A stretch of DNA of 6,201 bases from an uncultured Eubacteriales bacterium (GCA_900316925.1 ONEU01000043.1:1-6201), one strand, 5' to 3'. Counted from the first letter of the stretch, positions 1 to 5,177 are shown. Program-made: numbers and translations. Notes: generated by a model not told the origin, from the letters alone.

Positions 1-324
1 GTCAAGTACATGTGCGAAAAATACGACGAGCGCCGCCGTTTTCTCTACAAGAGGCTGACGGAGCTTGGCTTTGACTGCTTTGAGCCGGAGGGCGCCTTCT
101 ACGTCTTCCCCAGCATCCAGATCGCAGGACTCAGCTCCGAGGATTTCTGTGAGCAGCTCATCTATGCCCAGCACGTTGCCATCGTCCCGGGAACGGCCTT
201 TGGCGACTGCGGCGAAGGCTTTGCCAGAGTGTCCTATTCCTATTCCCTGAAGCATATTCAGGAAGCACTGGTCAGAATCGAAAAATTCGTGAACGAAAAA
301 ACAAGCGGCAGCAGCGCTGTCTGA
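1..324 (+). CDS. PLP-dependent aminotransferase, class I/II fold, C-terminal part only
   Basis: This is the last 107 residues of an aminotransferase whose start lies left of the window; the frame is open from base 1 (V-K-Y-M-C-E) and ends with TGA at 322-324. The visible part is the small C-terminal domain of fold type I PLP enzymes. It has the EGAFYVFP strand, the VAIVPGTAFGDCGEGFARVSYS segment in which the Arg of 'FARVSYS' is the family's usual substrate-carboxylate-binding residue, and the closing 'I.EAL.RIEKF' helix. The PLP lysine and the Asp that contacts the cofactor would be upstream and cannot be seen. It belongs to the AspC/PatA-like group; whether the substrate is aspartate, an aromatic amino acid or N-acetyl-diaminopimelate cannot be decided from this part. 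It stops 21 bases before ispE with no terminator between, so the two are probably co-transcribed. Confidence 0.9.
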   Translation, partial: VKYMCEKYDERRRFLYKRLTELGFDCFEPEGAFYVFPSIQIAGLSSEDFCEQLIYAQHVAIVPGTAFGDCGEGFARVSYSYSLKHIQEALVRIEKFVNEKTSGSSAV

Positions 325-345
325 CGCCGCCGGAGGAGTTTATCT

Positions 346-1212
346 ATGAAGATCACGGTGTTAGCACCGGCAAAACTGAATCTGTTTCTCGACATCATCG
401 GCAGGAGGAGCGACGGCTACCATCTTGTCAATATGGTCATGCAGAGTGTGTCGCTTTATGACGAAGTGACGCTCTCCCTCCATGACAGCGGGATCAGACT
501 CAACTGCAGTGACGAGACGATCCCCTGTGACGCCGGCAATACCGCCCATCGGGCCGCAGCCGGATTTCTGAAGGCTGTCGGCCAAGAGACACAGGGGGTG
601 TCGATCAAGCTGAAAAAGCGTATCCCCTCCCAGGCCGGCATGGCAGGCGGCAGCAGCGATGCAGCCGCTGTGCTCTTCGGACTGAACGAGCTGTTTGACG
701 CTCCGCTCACCAGAACAGAGCTGCTGGAGATTGCAGAGGAGATCGGTGCCGATGTACCGTTCTGTCTGTACGGCGGCACGATGACAGCGGGAGGGATCGG
801 GACGATCCTCAATCCCCTGCCGGATCTGCCGGAATGCTGTTTTGTCATCGTGAAGCCAACCTTTTCCGTCTCCACAAAGGATGCCTACGAGCGCTCCGAT
901 GTCCTCGGCTATGACAGGGTAACCAGTCCCGAACATATTGTCAGCGGTATCTGTAACGGAAGCCTGGAGGAAGTCGGCAAGTGGATGTACAATAAATTCG
1001 AGGCGGTTGCCGATGTACCGGAAATCGACGTCATCAAGCGGAAAATGCTGCAGCAGGGTGCACTCGGCGCCTGCATGACAGGCAGCGGCTCGGCTGTCTT
1101 CGGGCTGTTTGATGACGAGGACAGTGCGGATGACTGCAAAGCTGTCCTTTCCAAAGAATATGACGATGTTTTCATCGTGCGTCCTACCGCTGAGGGCGTT
1201 TGTCTCAAATAA
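346..1212 (+). CDS. ispE: 4-diphosphocytidyl-2-C-methyl-D-erythritol kinase (IspE)
   Basis: A GHMP-family kinase of 288 residues, a normal length for IspE. It phosphorylates the 2-hydroxyl of CDP-methylerythritol using ATP, the fourth step of the cytosolic MEP pathway to isopentenyl diphosphate. Visible motifs: PAKLNLFL at residues 8-15 with Lys10, which matches the active-site lysine of the family; the glycine/serine-rich ATP loop IPSQAGMAGGSSDAAAVL (93-110); GADVPFCLYGG (134-144) with catalytic Asp136; and the C-terminal GHMP motif MTGSGSAVFGLF (244-255). The ATG at 346 is preceded by GGAGGAG at 332-338, a good ribosome binding site, and the first residues are those expected for an IspE start. 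It follows the aminotransferase closely and is ended by the hairpin at 1221-1254. The ATP loop reads A-G-M-A-G-G-S-S rather than the commoner G-L-G-G-G-S-S, a tolerated variation. Confidence 0.97.
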   Translation: MKITVLAPAKLNLFLDIIGRRSDGYHLVNMVMQSVSLYDEVTLSLHDSGIRLNCSDETIPCDAGNTAHRAAAGFLKAVGQETQGVSIKLKKRIPSQAGMAGGSSDAAAVLFGLNELFDAPLTRTELLEIAEEIGADVPFCLYGGTMTAGGIGTILNPLPDLPECCFVIVKPTFSVSTKDAYERSDVLGYDRVTSPEHIVSGICNGSLEEVGKWMYNKFEAVADVPEIDVIKRKMLQQGALGACMTGSGSAVFGLFDDEDSADDCKAVLSKEYDDVFIVRPTAEGVCLK

Positions 1213-1220
1213 CCATCAAG

Positions 1221-1254
1221 CTGTCGCAAGGCTCTGCCCTGCGGCAGTTTTTTT
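1221..1254 (+). terminator. Rho-independent terminator of the ispE transcript
   Basis: The stem CTGTCGCA (1221-1228) pairs with TGCGGCAG (1240-1247), 8 bp with one G-U wobble, closing an 11-base loop. It is followed by seven T (1248-1254). It starts 8 bases after the ispE stop. The T run overlaps the last bases of the converging spoIIR gene, whose stop codon is at 1253-1255. Read on the - strand the hairpin has no downstream T run, so it should work mainly for ispE. Confidence 0.88.
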
Positions 1255-1846
1255 ATCGGAAGAAAGAAAACAGGCTCTCGAAAAATTCCACAATCCGGAA
1301 CTTCACTTCATACTGCCCGCTTTCGGTGACGATCTCTTCCTCACCGCTGTTCATTGCCTTCTGAAACTCCTCACCGCCGGAAGCCGAAAAGCACAGTGCC
1401 GGATACAGCACACACCACCAGTTTTTCCCCCTGCCGCTGCCGATCACTACCCGCAGTGCATCATATTCTCCTGCAGGAAGCGTGAAACGGTCATATATAC
1501 GGGTGTTAAAAGACATTTTCGTGACATACACCTCCACCGGATAGTCATAGCCGCTGTTCCTGACTACCTCACGGGCAAGGGCAGTTATTTCCGACCGCTT
1601 CTCCTTCGCTGCCGCAATCGCTTCCTCCTTGCTGTTGCAGCCGTTGAACAGCGATGCCGTATAACGGACAATTTCATCCCGCACCCGGAGCTTGAGGGCC
1701 TGATCCTCGTCACTGTCGGAATGGGCGATGATATGCAGACGGAACACCTCCTGGCTGATATCTTCACACGCCCCGTAGAACCCCGTCATGGACATCAGGC
1801 AGCAGATCGTCAGCGCACAGCATAGTGCCTTGAACCATATCTTCAT
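1253..1846 (-). CDS. spoIIR: Stage II sporulation protein R (SpoIIR)
   Basis: A 197-residue protein with the conserved body of SpoIIR. In the known system SpoIIR is made in the forespore under sigma-F, is exported to the intermembrane space and triggers the SpoIIGA protease to cut pro-sigma-E in the mother cell. The N-terminus is a signal peptide-like stretch (MKIWFKALCCALTICCLMSM, 1-20, one Lys on each side of residue 4). The core motifs are FRLHIIAHSDSDEDQALKLRVRDEIV (35-60), and LPAGEYDALRVVIGSGRGKNWWCVLYPALC (123-152) with the typical GKNWWCVLYP block. It is somewhat shorter than the Bacillus protein (about 220). The ATG at 1846 follows GGAGGAGGTAA, an excellent ribosome binding site. The gene stands alone, facing ispE, under a sigma-F-like promoter at 1874-1904, which fits its expected forespore role. 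Confidence 0.96.
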   Translation of the reverse strand: MKIWFKALCCALTICCLMSMTGFYGACEDISQEVFRLHIIAHSDSDEDQALKLRVRDEIVRYTASLFNGCNSKEEAIAAAKEKRSEITALAREVVRNSGYDYPVEVYVTKMSFNTRIYDRFTLPAGEYDALRVVIGSGRGKNWWCVLYPALCFSASGGEEFQKAMNSGEEEIVTESGQYEVKFRIVEFFESLFSFFR

Positions 1847-1873
1847 CTTATTACCTCCTCCTTATGTTACCTT

Positions 1874-1904
1874 CAATATGGACACACGCCCCTCAATTTA
1901 TTCA
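1874..1904 (-). promoter_or_regulatory. Candidate sigma-F-type forespore promoter of spoIIR
   Basis: On the - strand, a -35 element GAATA (inside TGAATA, plus positions 1899-1904) is separated by 15 bases from a -10 element GTCCATATTG (1874-1883). The recalled sigma-F consensus is GYWTA, about 15-16 bases, then GGNNANAHTR. The -10 misses one base (second G) and the -35 misses one (A for Y). The predicted transcript start is near 1866, about 20 bases before the ATG, leaving room for the ribosome binding site and little more. The match to the known control of spoIIR raises confidence. A sigma-G reading of the same bases (TGAATA, 18 bases, CATATTG) is also possible, because the two consensus sequences overlap. 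Confidence 0.7.
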
Positions 1905-1928
1905 CCCAACAGTGCTCCCTTTTTACCA

Positions 1929-2078
1929 ACGACTAACAGACCAATTAAACCCGAAAGAATTGTAGTCGTCTGCCACTGCAAGAAAACGCGGAAGGATAGC
2001 CCCCCTCCTTTTCCGTAGCCCCCCACCGCCTCTTTCGGGGGTGTCGGGGGTGGACTTTCTCGTGAAAGTCCCCCTGAC
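1929..2078. repeat. Structured GC-rich intergenic element with complementary hairpin loops (possible interspersed repeat or structured RNA)
   Basis: This is the gene-free stretch between the spoIIR promoter and the CotF operon terminator. Hairpin A: ACGACTA (1929-1935) and CAATT (1942-1946) pair with AATTGTAGTCGT (1958-1969), 12 bp with a 6-base bulge. Hairpin B: C-run plus CACC (2019-2027) pairs with GGTG and G-run (2040-2050). Hairpin C: GGACTTTC (2052-2059) pairs perfectly with GAAAGTCC (2064-2071) around TCGT. Loop A holds CCCGAAAGA (1950-1958) and loop B holds TCTTTCGGG (2031-2039), exact complements over 9 bases. TAGCCCCCC occurs twice (1997-2005, 2016-2024). The G-run 2046-2050 can pair with either 2019-2023 or 2070-2074. 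The 60-codon open frame through it lacks a ribosome site. I do not recognise a named RNA family; the strand and transcription are unknown. Confidence 0.55.
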
Positions 2079-2090
2079 GGAACGAAGACA

Positions 2091-2127
2091 GAAAAACCCG
2101 GACAAACCGAAGAATGGTCTGTCCGGG
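2091..2127 (-). terminator. Rho-independent terminator of the CotF-like operon
   Basis: CCCGGACA (2097-2104) pairs perfectly with TGTCCGGG (2120-2127); after one mismatch the stem continues with ACC/GGT. On the - strand the stem is followed by five T (plus 2092-2096 are A). It starts 14 bases past the stop codon of the 82-residue coat-like gene, the expected place for the end of that transcript. Confidence 0.88.
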
Positions 2128-2140
2128 AGCGGCTTTTGGG

Positions 2141-2389
2141 TCAGTTTTGCTGGGAGAACTTCATTTTCAGGGAATTGAGCTGATTCTGGTCAGCGTTTTC
2201 CACGGTGTACCATCCTCTTGCCATCATCTTGTCATAGATCTGTGACTGCATATTCAGGGAAGAATTGAGGGAGCTTGAAAAAGCCTGGTGCACGTCGCTG
2301 CCAACGGATTCGATCGTACCGTGCATGAACAGGTCACACACACCCTTCTCCAACAGAAGAAGGTTTTCCATCAGATCTCTGTCGTTCAT
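2141..2389 (-). CDS. CotF-domain spore coat-like protein
   Basis: An 82-residue, probably all-helical protein resembling the Coat F family (PF07875) of clostridia and bacilli. Family features seen: the start 'MNDRDLMENLLLLEKGVCDLF' (family pattern D-x-L-x-D-L-L-x-x-x-K), an acidic Glu-Ser turn at 27-28 followed by a helix with 'VHQAFSSSLNSSLNMQSQIYDKM', and the diagnostic C-terminal motif RGWYTVENAD (58-67) followed by a polar helix ending in QQN. Such proteins are spore-associated, of unclear biochemical role. The ATG at 2389 has AAGGAGGT 6 bases upstream; that site overlaps the stop codon region of the preceding gene, only 12 bases away, so translation of the two is probably linked. The pair lies behind a sigma-G-type promoter, which would place synthesis in the forespore rather than in the mother cell where true coat proteins are made. 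Confidence 0.85.
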   Translation of the reverse strand: MNDRDLMENLLLLEKGVCDLFMHGTIESVGSDVHQAFSSSLNSSLNMQSQIYDKMMARGWYTVENADQNQLNSLKMKFSQQN

Positions 2390-2401
2390 CCTGTTACCTC
2401 C

Positions 2402-2575
2402 TTACAGCAAGCCGTAAAAGCTCTGAAAAATGGACCTGTGCGACTGCTCCAACTGCTGCACAAAGTTCTGCAGCTCTCTGTCCTGCAGCATCTGTGCCGT
2501 CTGGCAGCACTGGCTCTGCACATACTGCTCATGGCCAAGGGCGTCTTCCACATAAAGCAATTCCTTATTTGTCAT
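2402..2575 (-). CDS. Small spore coat-associated protein, partner of the CotF-like gene
   Basis: A 57-residue helical protein (MTNKELLYVEDALGHEQYVQ...) that I recognise as the short type often found directly before a CotF-domain gene in clostridia. Typical features are the ELLYVEDALGHEQ start, the middle LQDRELQNFVQQL (31-43) and the end FYGLL. It resembles the first half of a CotF domain without the RGWY end. The frame is open upstream to 2602, but the start at 2575 is preferred: AAGGAGG lies just before this ATG, and the predicted transcript start (about 2598-2599) excludes the longer reading. It contains two adjacent cysteines (23-24). It is the first gene of a two-gene operon, 12 bases from the 82-residue gene. 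The spore link is by family resemblance and promoter; its biochemical role is unknown. Confidence 0.8.
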   Translation of the reverse strand: MTNKELLYVEDALGHEQYVQSQCCQTAQMLQDRELQNFVQQLEQSHRSIFQSFYGLL

Positions 2576-2605
2576 ACTGTGCCTCCTTGAAAATTGGTAC
2601 ACTGT

Positions 2606-2635
2606 TAGTATGTGCAGCAGCGACTCTTTTATTCA
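2606..2635 (-). promoter_or_regulatory. Sigma-G-type forespore promoter of the CotF-like operon
   Basis: On the - strand, TGAATA (plus 2630-2635) is followed after 17 bases by CATACTA (2606-2612). Both hexamer/heptamer elements match the best-known sigma-G promoter sequences (GMATR, 17-18 bases, CATNHTA). Transcription would begin around 2598-2599, some 24 bases before the ATG at 2575, with AAGGAGG between. Sigma-F shares much of this consensus, but its -10 wants GG four bases before the CATACTA 'A'; here the bases are G-C-A-C, so sigma-G fits better. Confidence 0.8.
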
Positions 2636-2670
2636 AAAAAACACACCGTCAGCAGCTTCTGACGGTGTGT
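2635..2670 (-). terminator. Rho-independent terminator of the udg transcript
   Basis: A 12-bp perfect stem, ACACACCGTCAG (2641-2652) with CTGACGGTGTGT (2659-2670), closes a 6-base loop. On the - strand it is followed by six T (plus 2635-2640 are A). It begins 6 bases after the stop codon of the uracil-DNA glycosylase gene. The last T of the tract is also the first base of the TGAATA element of the next promoter, so termination and the new promoter abut exactly. Confidence 0.93.
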
Positions 2671-2675
2671 GTCGG

Positions 2676-3260
2676 TCAATCATAGGTATAATCGCAGATT
2701 TCCCGGATCTTCTCCTGTAATTTCAGGAAATCCGCAAAGGCGGCAGGCTTGTTGTTCGGATTGCGCAGCAGGGCGGCAGGATGCAGGATCGGCATCATCA
2801 GCACACCGTTTTTCTCAAAAAACATTCCGTGCTCCTTCATAATTTTAATGTCGGGCTTGATGATCTTGGCGGCGGCGATCCTGCCCAGACAGACAATAAT
2901 CTTCGGGCGCAGCACCTTGAACTGCTGGCGCAGCCATCCGATGCACTGTTCCTGTTCCTCCGGCAGCGGGTCACGGTTCTTCGGCGGACGGCATTTCACG
3001 ATATTGGCAATGTAAATATTCTTATGTCGGTCAAGATCAACTGCGGCAAGCATCTTATCAAGCAGCTGTCCGCCCCGTCCGACAAAGGGCTCACCCTGTA
3101 AATCCTCGTTTTCTCCCGGTCCCTCTCCGATGAACATCACCTCGGCATGATCCACACCCACGCCGAATACAACGTTATGGCGCGTTTCACAAAGACCGCA
3201 TTTCCGGCAGTTCAGACACTCCTGCTTCAGCTTTTCAAATTCCTCGTTTTTGGTCGTCAT
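2676..3260 (-). CDS. Uracil-DNA glycosylase, family 4 (4Fe-4S, UdgA-type)
   Basis: A 194-residue protein of the family 4 uracil-DNA glycosylases, also annotated as SPO1 DNA polymerase-related. It removes uracil from DNA after cytosine deamination or misincorporation, the first step of base excision repair. Four cysteines are placed as expected for the iron-sulfur cluster: Cys18 and Cys21 (CRKCGLCETR), Cys90 (NIVKCRPP) and Cys106 (EEQEQC). The uracil-binding motif A is GEGPGENED (45-53), then GEPFVGRGGQLLDKML (56-71). The second motif, LHPAALLRNP (159-168), carries His160. The gene can be read from a GTG 15 bases upstream, but GGAGG (8 bases before the ATG at 3260) lies inside that extension and points to the ATG. 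It follows the DUF5658-like gene by 63 bases and has its own promoter at 3290-3318. Confidence 0.93.
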   Translation of the reverse strand: MTTKNEEFEKLKQECLNCRKCGLCETRHNVVFGVGVDHAEVMFIGEGPGENEDLQGEPFVGRGGQLLDKMLAAVDLDRHKNIYIANIVKCRPPKNRDPLPEEQEQCIGWLRQQFKVLRPKIIVCLGRIAAAKIIKPDIKIMKEHGMFFEKNGVLMMPILHPAALLRNPNNKPAAFADFLKLQEKIREICDYTYD

Positions 3261-3289
3261 TTTGTAATCCTCCACAATGATTTGCTTCT

Positions 3290-3318
3290 ATGATACCATA
3301 TCGCCCACTCTCCTGCAA
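3290..3318 (-). promoter_or_regulatory. Sigma-A-type promoter of the uracil-DNA glycosylase gene, with extended -10
   Basis: On the - strand, TTGCAG (plus 3313-3318), 17 bases, then TATCAT (3290-3295), preceded directly by TGG, an extended -10. The site lies wholly in the gap after the DUF5658-like gene. The ten bases GCGGCTTGCA around the -35, and the TATCAT at identical spacing, recur in the promoter at 6036-6064. Confidence 0.65.
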
Positions 3319-3323
3319 GCCGC

Positions 3324-3674
3324 TCATCCAAAAATAAAAATACTGTACGAAAGCCAGAAAACGTGCATCAGATCGATCAGCCCATAGTAAACCGTCCCGA
3401 TCCACAGCAGCACCGTCACCGCTCTGCGCCTCACTCCCGACGCACATAACCGCAGATGCAGATACATCAGCAGCATCAGGGGCAGCACACACTTGATACA
3501 GAATCCCCCGAATCCGCTGATACCGCCGTGCAGCAGGGGATTCACCTCTACAAACAGCCCTCCCGACAGCAGGATCAGCGTGAACAGATAGTCAATCACA
3601 TTCAGAACATACAGCGCTATCAGGAGACTGTCGGCTTCACTGCGGGTATTCATCAGCGTCAAAAATCTCTTCAT
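3324..3674 (-). CDS. DUF5658-like integral membrane protein
   Basis: A 116-residue hydrophobic protein with about three membrane segments (roughly 17-37, 54-75 and 86-108). The signature NVIDYLFTLILLSGGLFVEVNPLLHG (25-50) resembles DUF5658 proteins, which share an 'N.lDy..T..ll..G..fvE.NPl' pattern; Asp28, Glu43 and Asn45-Pro46 are the polar positions that would sit in or near the membrane. No enzymatic function is known to me. The cluster R-R-R at 82-84 between segments two and three suggests that loop is cytoplasmic. The ATG at 3674 is preceded by AAGGAGAG about 9 bases upstream. Upstream is the divergent lysA-like promoter region; I see no convincing promoter of its own there, only AT-rich sequence. 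No terminator separates it from the glycosylase gene, so read-through is likely. Confidence 0.75.
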   Translation of the reverse strand: MKRFLTLMNTRSEADSLLIALYVLNVIDYLFTLILLSGGLFVEVNPLLHGGISGFGGFCIKCVLPLMLLMYLHLRLCASGVRRRAVTVLLWIGTVYYGLIDLMHVFWLSYSIFIFG

Positions 3675-3717
3675 GCAGGATTTCTCTCCTTTTTATGCAA
3701 AAATTATTGTTAAATGA

Positions 3718-3747
3718 TTGACAAACAAGATGAGAATGTAGTAGAAT
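3718..3747 (+). promoter_or_regulatory. Sigma-A promoter of the diaminopimelate decarboxylase-like gene
   Basis: TTGACA (3718-3723) is a perfect -35. After 18 bases comes TAGAAT (3742-3747), five of six matches to the -10. Transcription would begin near 3754, about 29 bases before the ATG. That leader is too short to hold a lysine riboswitch or a T-box, so no RNA-level lysine control is visible. Confidence 0.72.
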
Positions 3748-3782
3748 AAACTTGTATTTTTTAAAAAACTGGAGTGTTGAAA

Positions 3783-5039
3783 ATGTCGAAAACACCAATC
3801 ATCAGCAAAGAAAAAGCCGAGGAGATCATCCGCTCCTTCCCCACCCCCTTTCACATCTATGACGAGAAGGGTATCCGTGAAAATGCAAGAAGGCTCAAAA
3901 AAGCCTTTTCCTGGAATAAAGGATTCAAGGAGTTTTTTGCCGTAAAGGCCACTCCGAACCCCACCATTCTGAAGATCCTGCGGGAAGAGGGCTGCGGCAC
4001 GGACTGTTCCTCCTACGCGGAGCTGCTGATGAGCCAGAAATGCGGCTTTGCTAACCCTGAGATCATGTTTTCGTCCAACGATACCCCCGAAGAGGAGTTC
4101 CGTTTTGCCTCTGAGGTAGGTGCGATCATCAACCTTGACGATATTACCCACATTGATCTGCTGGAGAAAGCCTGTGGGATCCCCGAGACCATCTGCTGCC
4201 GTTATAATCCCGGCGGAACCTTCTCCATCTCCACCACCATCATGGATAACCCCGGTGACGCTAAATACGGTATGACCAGGGAGCAGATCAGAAATGCCTT
4301 CCTGCGCCTGAAGGAACTGGGCGCCAAGAACTTCGGCATCCATTCCTTCCTCGCCAGCAATACGGTTTCCAATGAATATTATCCCACCCTGGCAAAGATC
4401 TTATTCAAGCTCGCTGTTGAATTGCAGGAGGAGACCGGCGTACACATCAGCTTTATCAATCTTTCCGGCGGCGTGGGCGTTCCCTATACCCCCGACAAGG
4501 AGCCGAATGATATCGAAGTCATCGGTCAGGGCGTAAAGGCTGCATTTGAAGAGATCCTCGTTCCTGCCGGCATGGGTGACGTGAGCATCTACACCGAGCT
4601 GGGCAGATTCATGCTTGCTCCCTACGGTCAGCTTGTGACAACCGCCATCCACGAAAAGCACATCTACAAGGAATACATCGGTGTTGACGCCTGTGCTGCC
4701 AACCTGATGCGTCCTGCCATGTACGGTGCCTATCACCACATCACCGTTCTGGGCAAGGAAAATACACCCTGCGATCATGTTTATGATGTTGTCGGTTCAC
4801 TGTGCGAAAATAACGACAAATTTGCCATCGACCGCAAGCTCCCGAAGATCGACAAGGGTGATATTCTGGTCATCCACGATGCCGGCGCACACGGTTTTGC
4901 CATGGGCTATAACTACAACGGCCGTCTGAAATCCGCCGAGCTGCTGCTGCGTGAAGACGGTTCCGTGATCGAGATCCGCCGTCCCGAGACAGTTGACGAT
5001 TACTTTGCCACCCTCGAAGGCTTCTGGAACTGTATATAA
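3783..5039 (+). CDS. lysA: Diaminopimelate decarboxylase-like PLP enzyme (LysA)
   Basis: A 418-residue fold type III PLP decarboxylase. LysA converts meso-diaminopimelate to L-lysine and CO2, the last step of lysine synthesis. Motifs: FFAVKATPNP (51-60) with the PLP lysine Lys55; FGIHSFLASN (184-193), standing where most LysA have an HIGS motif; LSGGVGVPY (227-235), the phosphate-binding glycine loop; TELGR (271-275) in place of EPGR; VVGSLCENNDKFA (336-348) with catalytic Cys341; and HDAGAHGFAMGYNYNGRLKSAELLL (365-389). A reading from GTG nine bases upstream is possible, but GGAG at 3771-3774 is well placed for the ATG at 3783 and too close to the GTG. The variant motifs put it in a divergent branch of the family, so another amino-acid or carboxynorspermidine-like substrate cannot be wholly excluded, though DAP is by far the likeliest. 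Single-gene unit with its own promoter and terminator. Confidence 0.88.
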   Translation: MSKTPIISKEKAEEIIRSFPTPFHIYDEKGIRENARRLKKAFSWNKGFKEFFAVKATPNPTILKILREEGCGTDCSSYAELLMSQKCGFANPEIMFSSNDTPEEEFRFASEVGAIINLDDITHIDLLEKACGIPETICCRYNPGGTFSISTTIMDNPGDAKYGMTREQIRNAFLRLKELGAKNFGIHSFLASNTVSNEYYPTLAKILFKLAVELQEETGVHISFINLSGGVGVPYTPDKEPNDIEVIGQGVKAAFEEILVPAGMGDVSIYTELGRFMLAPYGQLVTTAIHEKHIYKEYIGVDACAANLMRPAMYGAYHHITVLGKENTPCDHVYDVVGSLCENNDKFAIDRKLPKIDKGDILVIHDAGAHGFAMGYNYNGRLKSAELLLREDGSVIEIRRPETVDDYFATLEGFWNCI

Positions 5040-5066
5040 GTATATAAGTAAAACGCAAAACATAAC

Positions 5067-5117
5067 TAAAACACAGGCTGCAATACCTCAAAAGAAGTAC
5101 TGCAGCCTGTGTTTTTT
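5067..5117 (+). terminator. Rho-independent terminator of lysA, possibly bidirectional
   Basis: ACACAGGCTGCA (5071-5082) pairs perfectly with TGCAGCCTGTGT (5101-5112), extended by A-T pairs on the outside to about 15 bp, around an 18-base loop in which TAC/GTA can pair again. Six T follow (5112-5117). On the - strand the stem is followed by TTTTAGTTATGTTTT, so it may also stop the converging phosphatase transcript, whose stop codon is 60 bases away and which has no other terminator. Confidence 0.92.
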
Positions 5118-5177
5118 CACTCAATCATAAGCCGGACATGCGGCAGAGAAACGCCCCTCCCCGCCTGATCGGATCAG

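Noticed and set aside
361..936. A 191-codon open frame on the - strand inside ispE
   Set aside because: It is antisense to conserved GHMP kinase motifs and cysteine/arginine rich without domain features; a composition shadow.
1109..1825. A 238-codon open frame on the + strand opposite spoIIR
   Set aside because: It overlaps the end of ispE and is antisense to a clearly conserved SpoIIR. Its translation has no recognisable family and it has no ribosome binding site that I can see.
1923..2105. A 60-codon - strand frame through the structured intergenic element
   Set aside because: It begins with TTG inside the terminator hairpin and has no ribosome binding site. Its Gly/Arg/Pro-rich sequence simply reflects the G/C runs of the element.
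2576..2602. A nine-residue longer start for the small coat-associated protein
   Set aside because: The longer start lies upstream of the predicted sigma-G transcript start and lacks a ribosome binding site; AAGGAGG precedes the ATG at 2575.
3748..3782. A possible lysine riboswitch or T-box ahead of lysA
   Set aside because: The predicted leader is only about 29 bases, and no conserved riboswitch or T-box element is visible.
3693..4343. A 216-codon open frame on the - strand opposite lysA
   Set aside because: It runs through the lysA promoter and coding region, resembles no family, and lysA on the + strand is certain.
5033..5048. The duplicated TATATAAG at the lysA stop codon
   Set aside because: An 8-base AT-rich tandem duplication with a second in-frame-independent TAA; most simply replication slippage, with no sign of a functional site.
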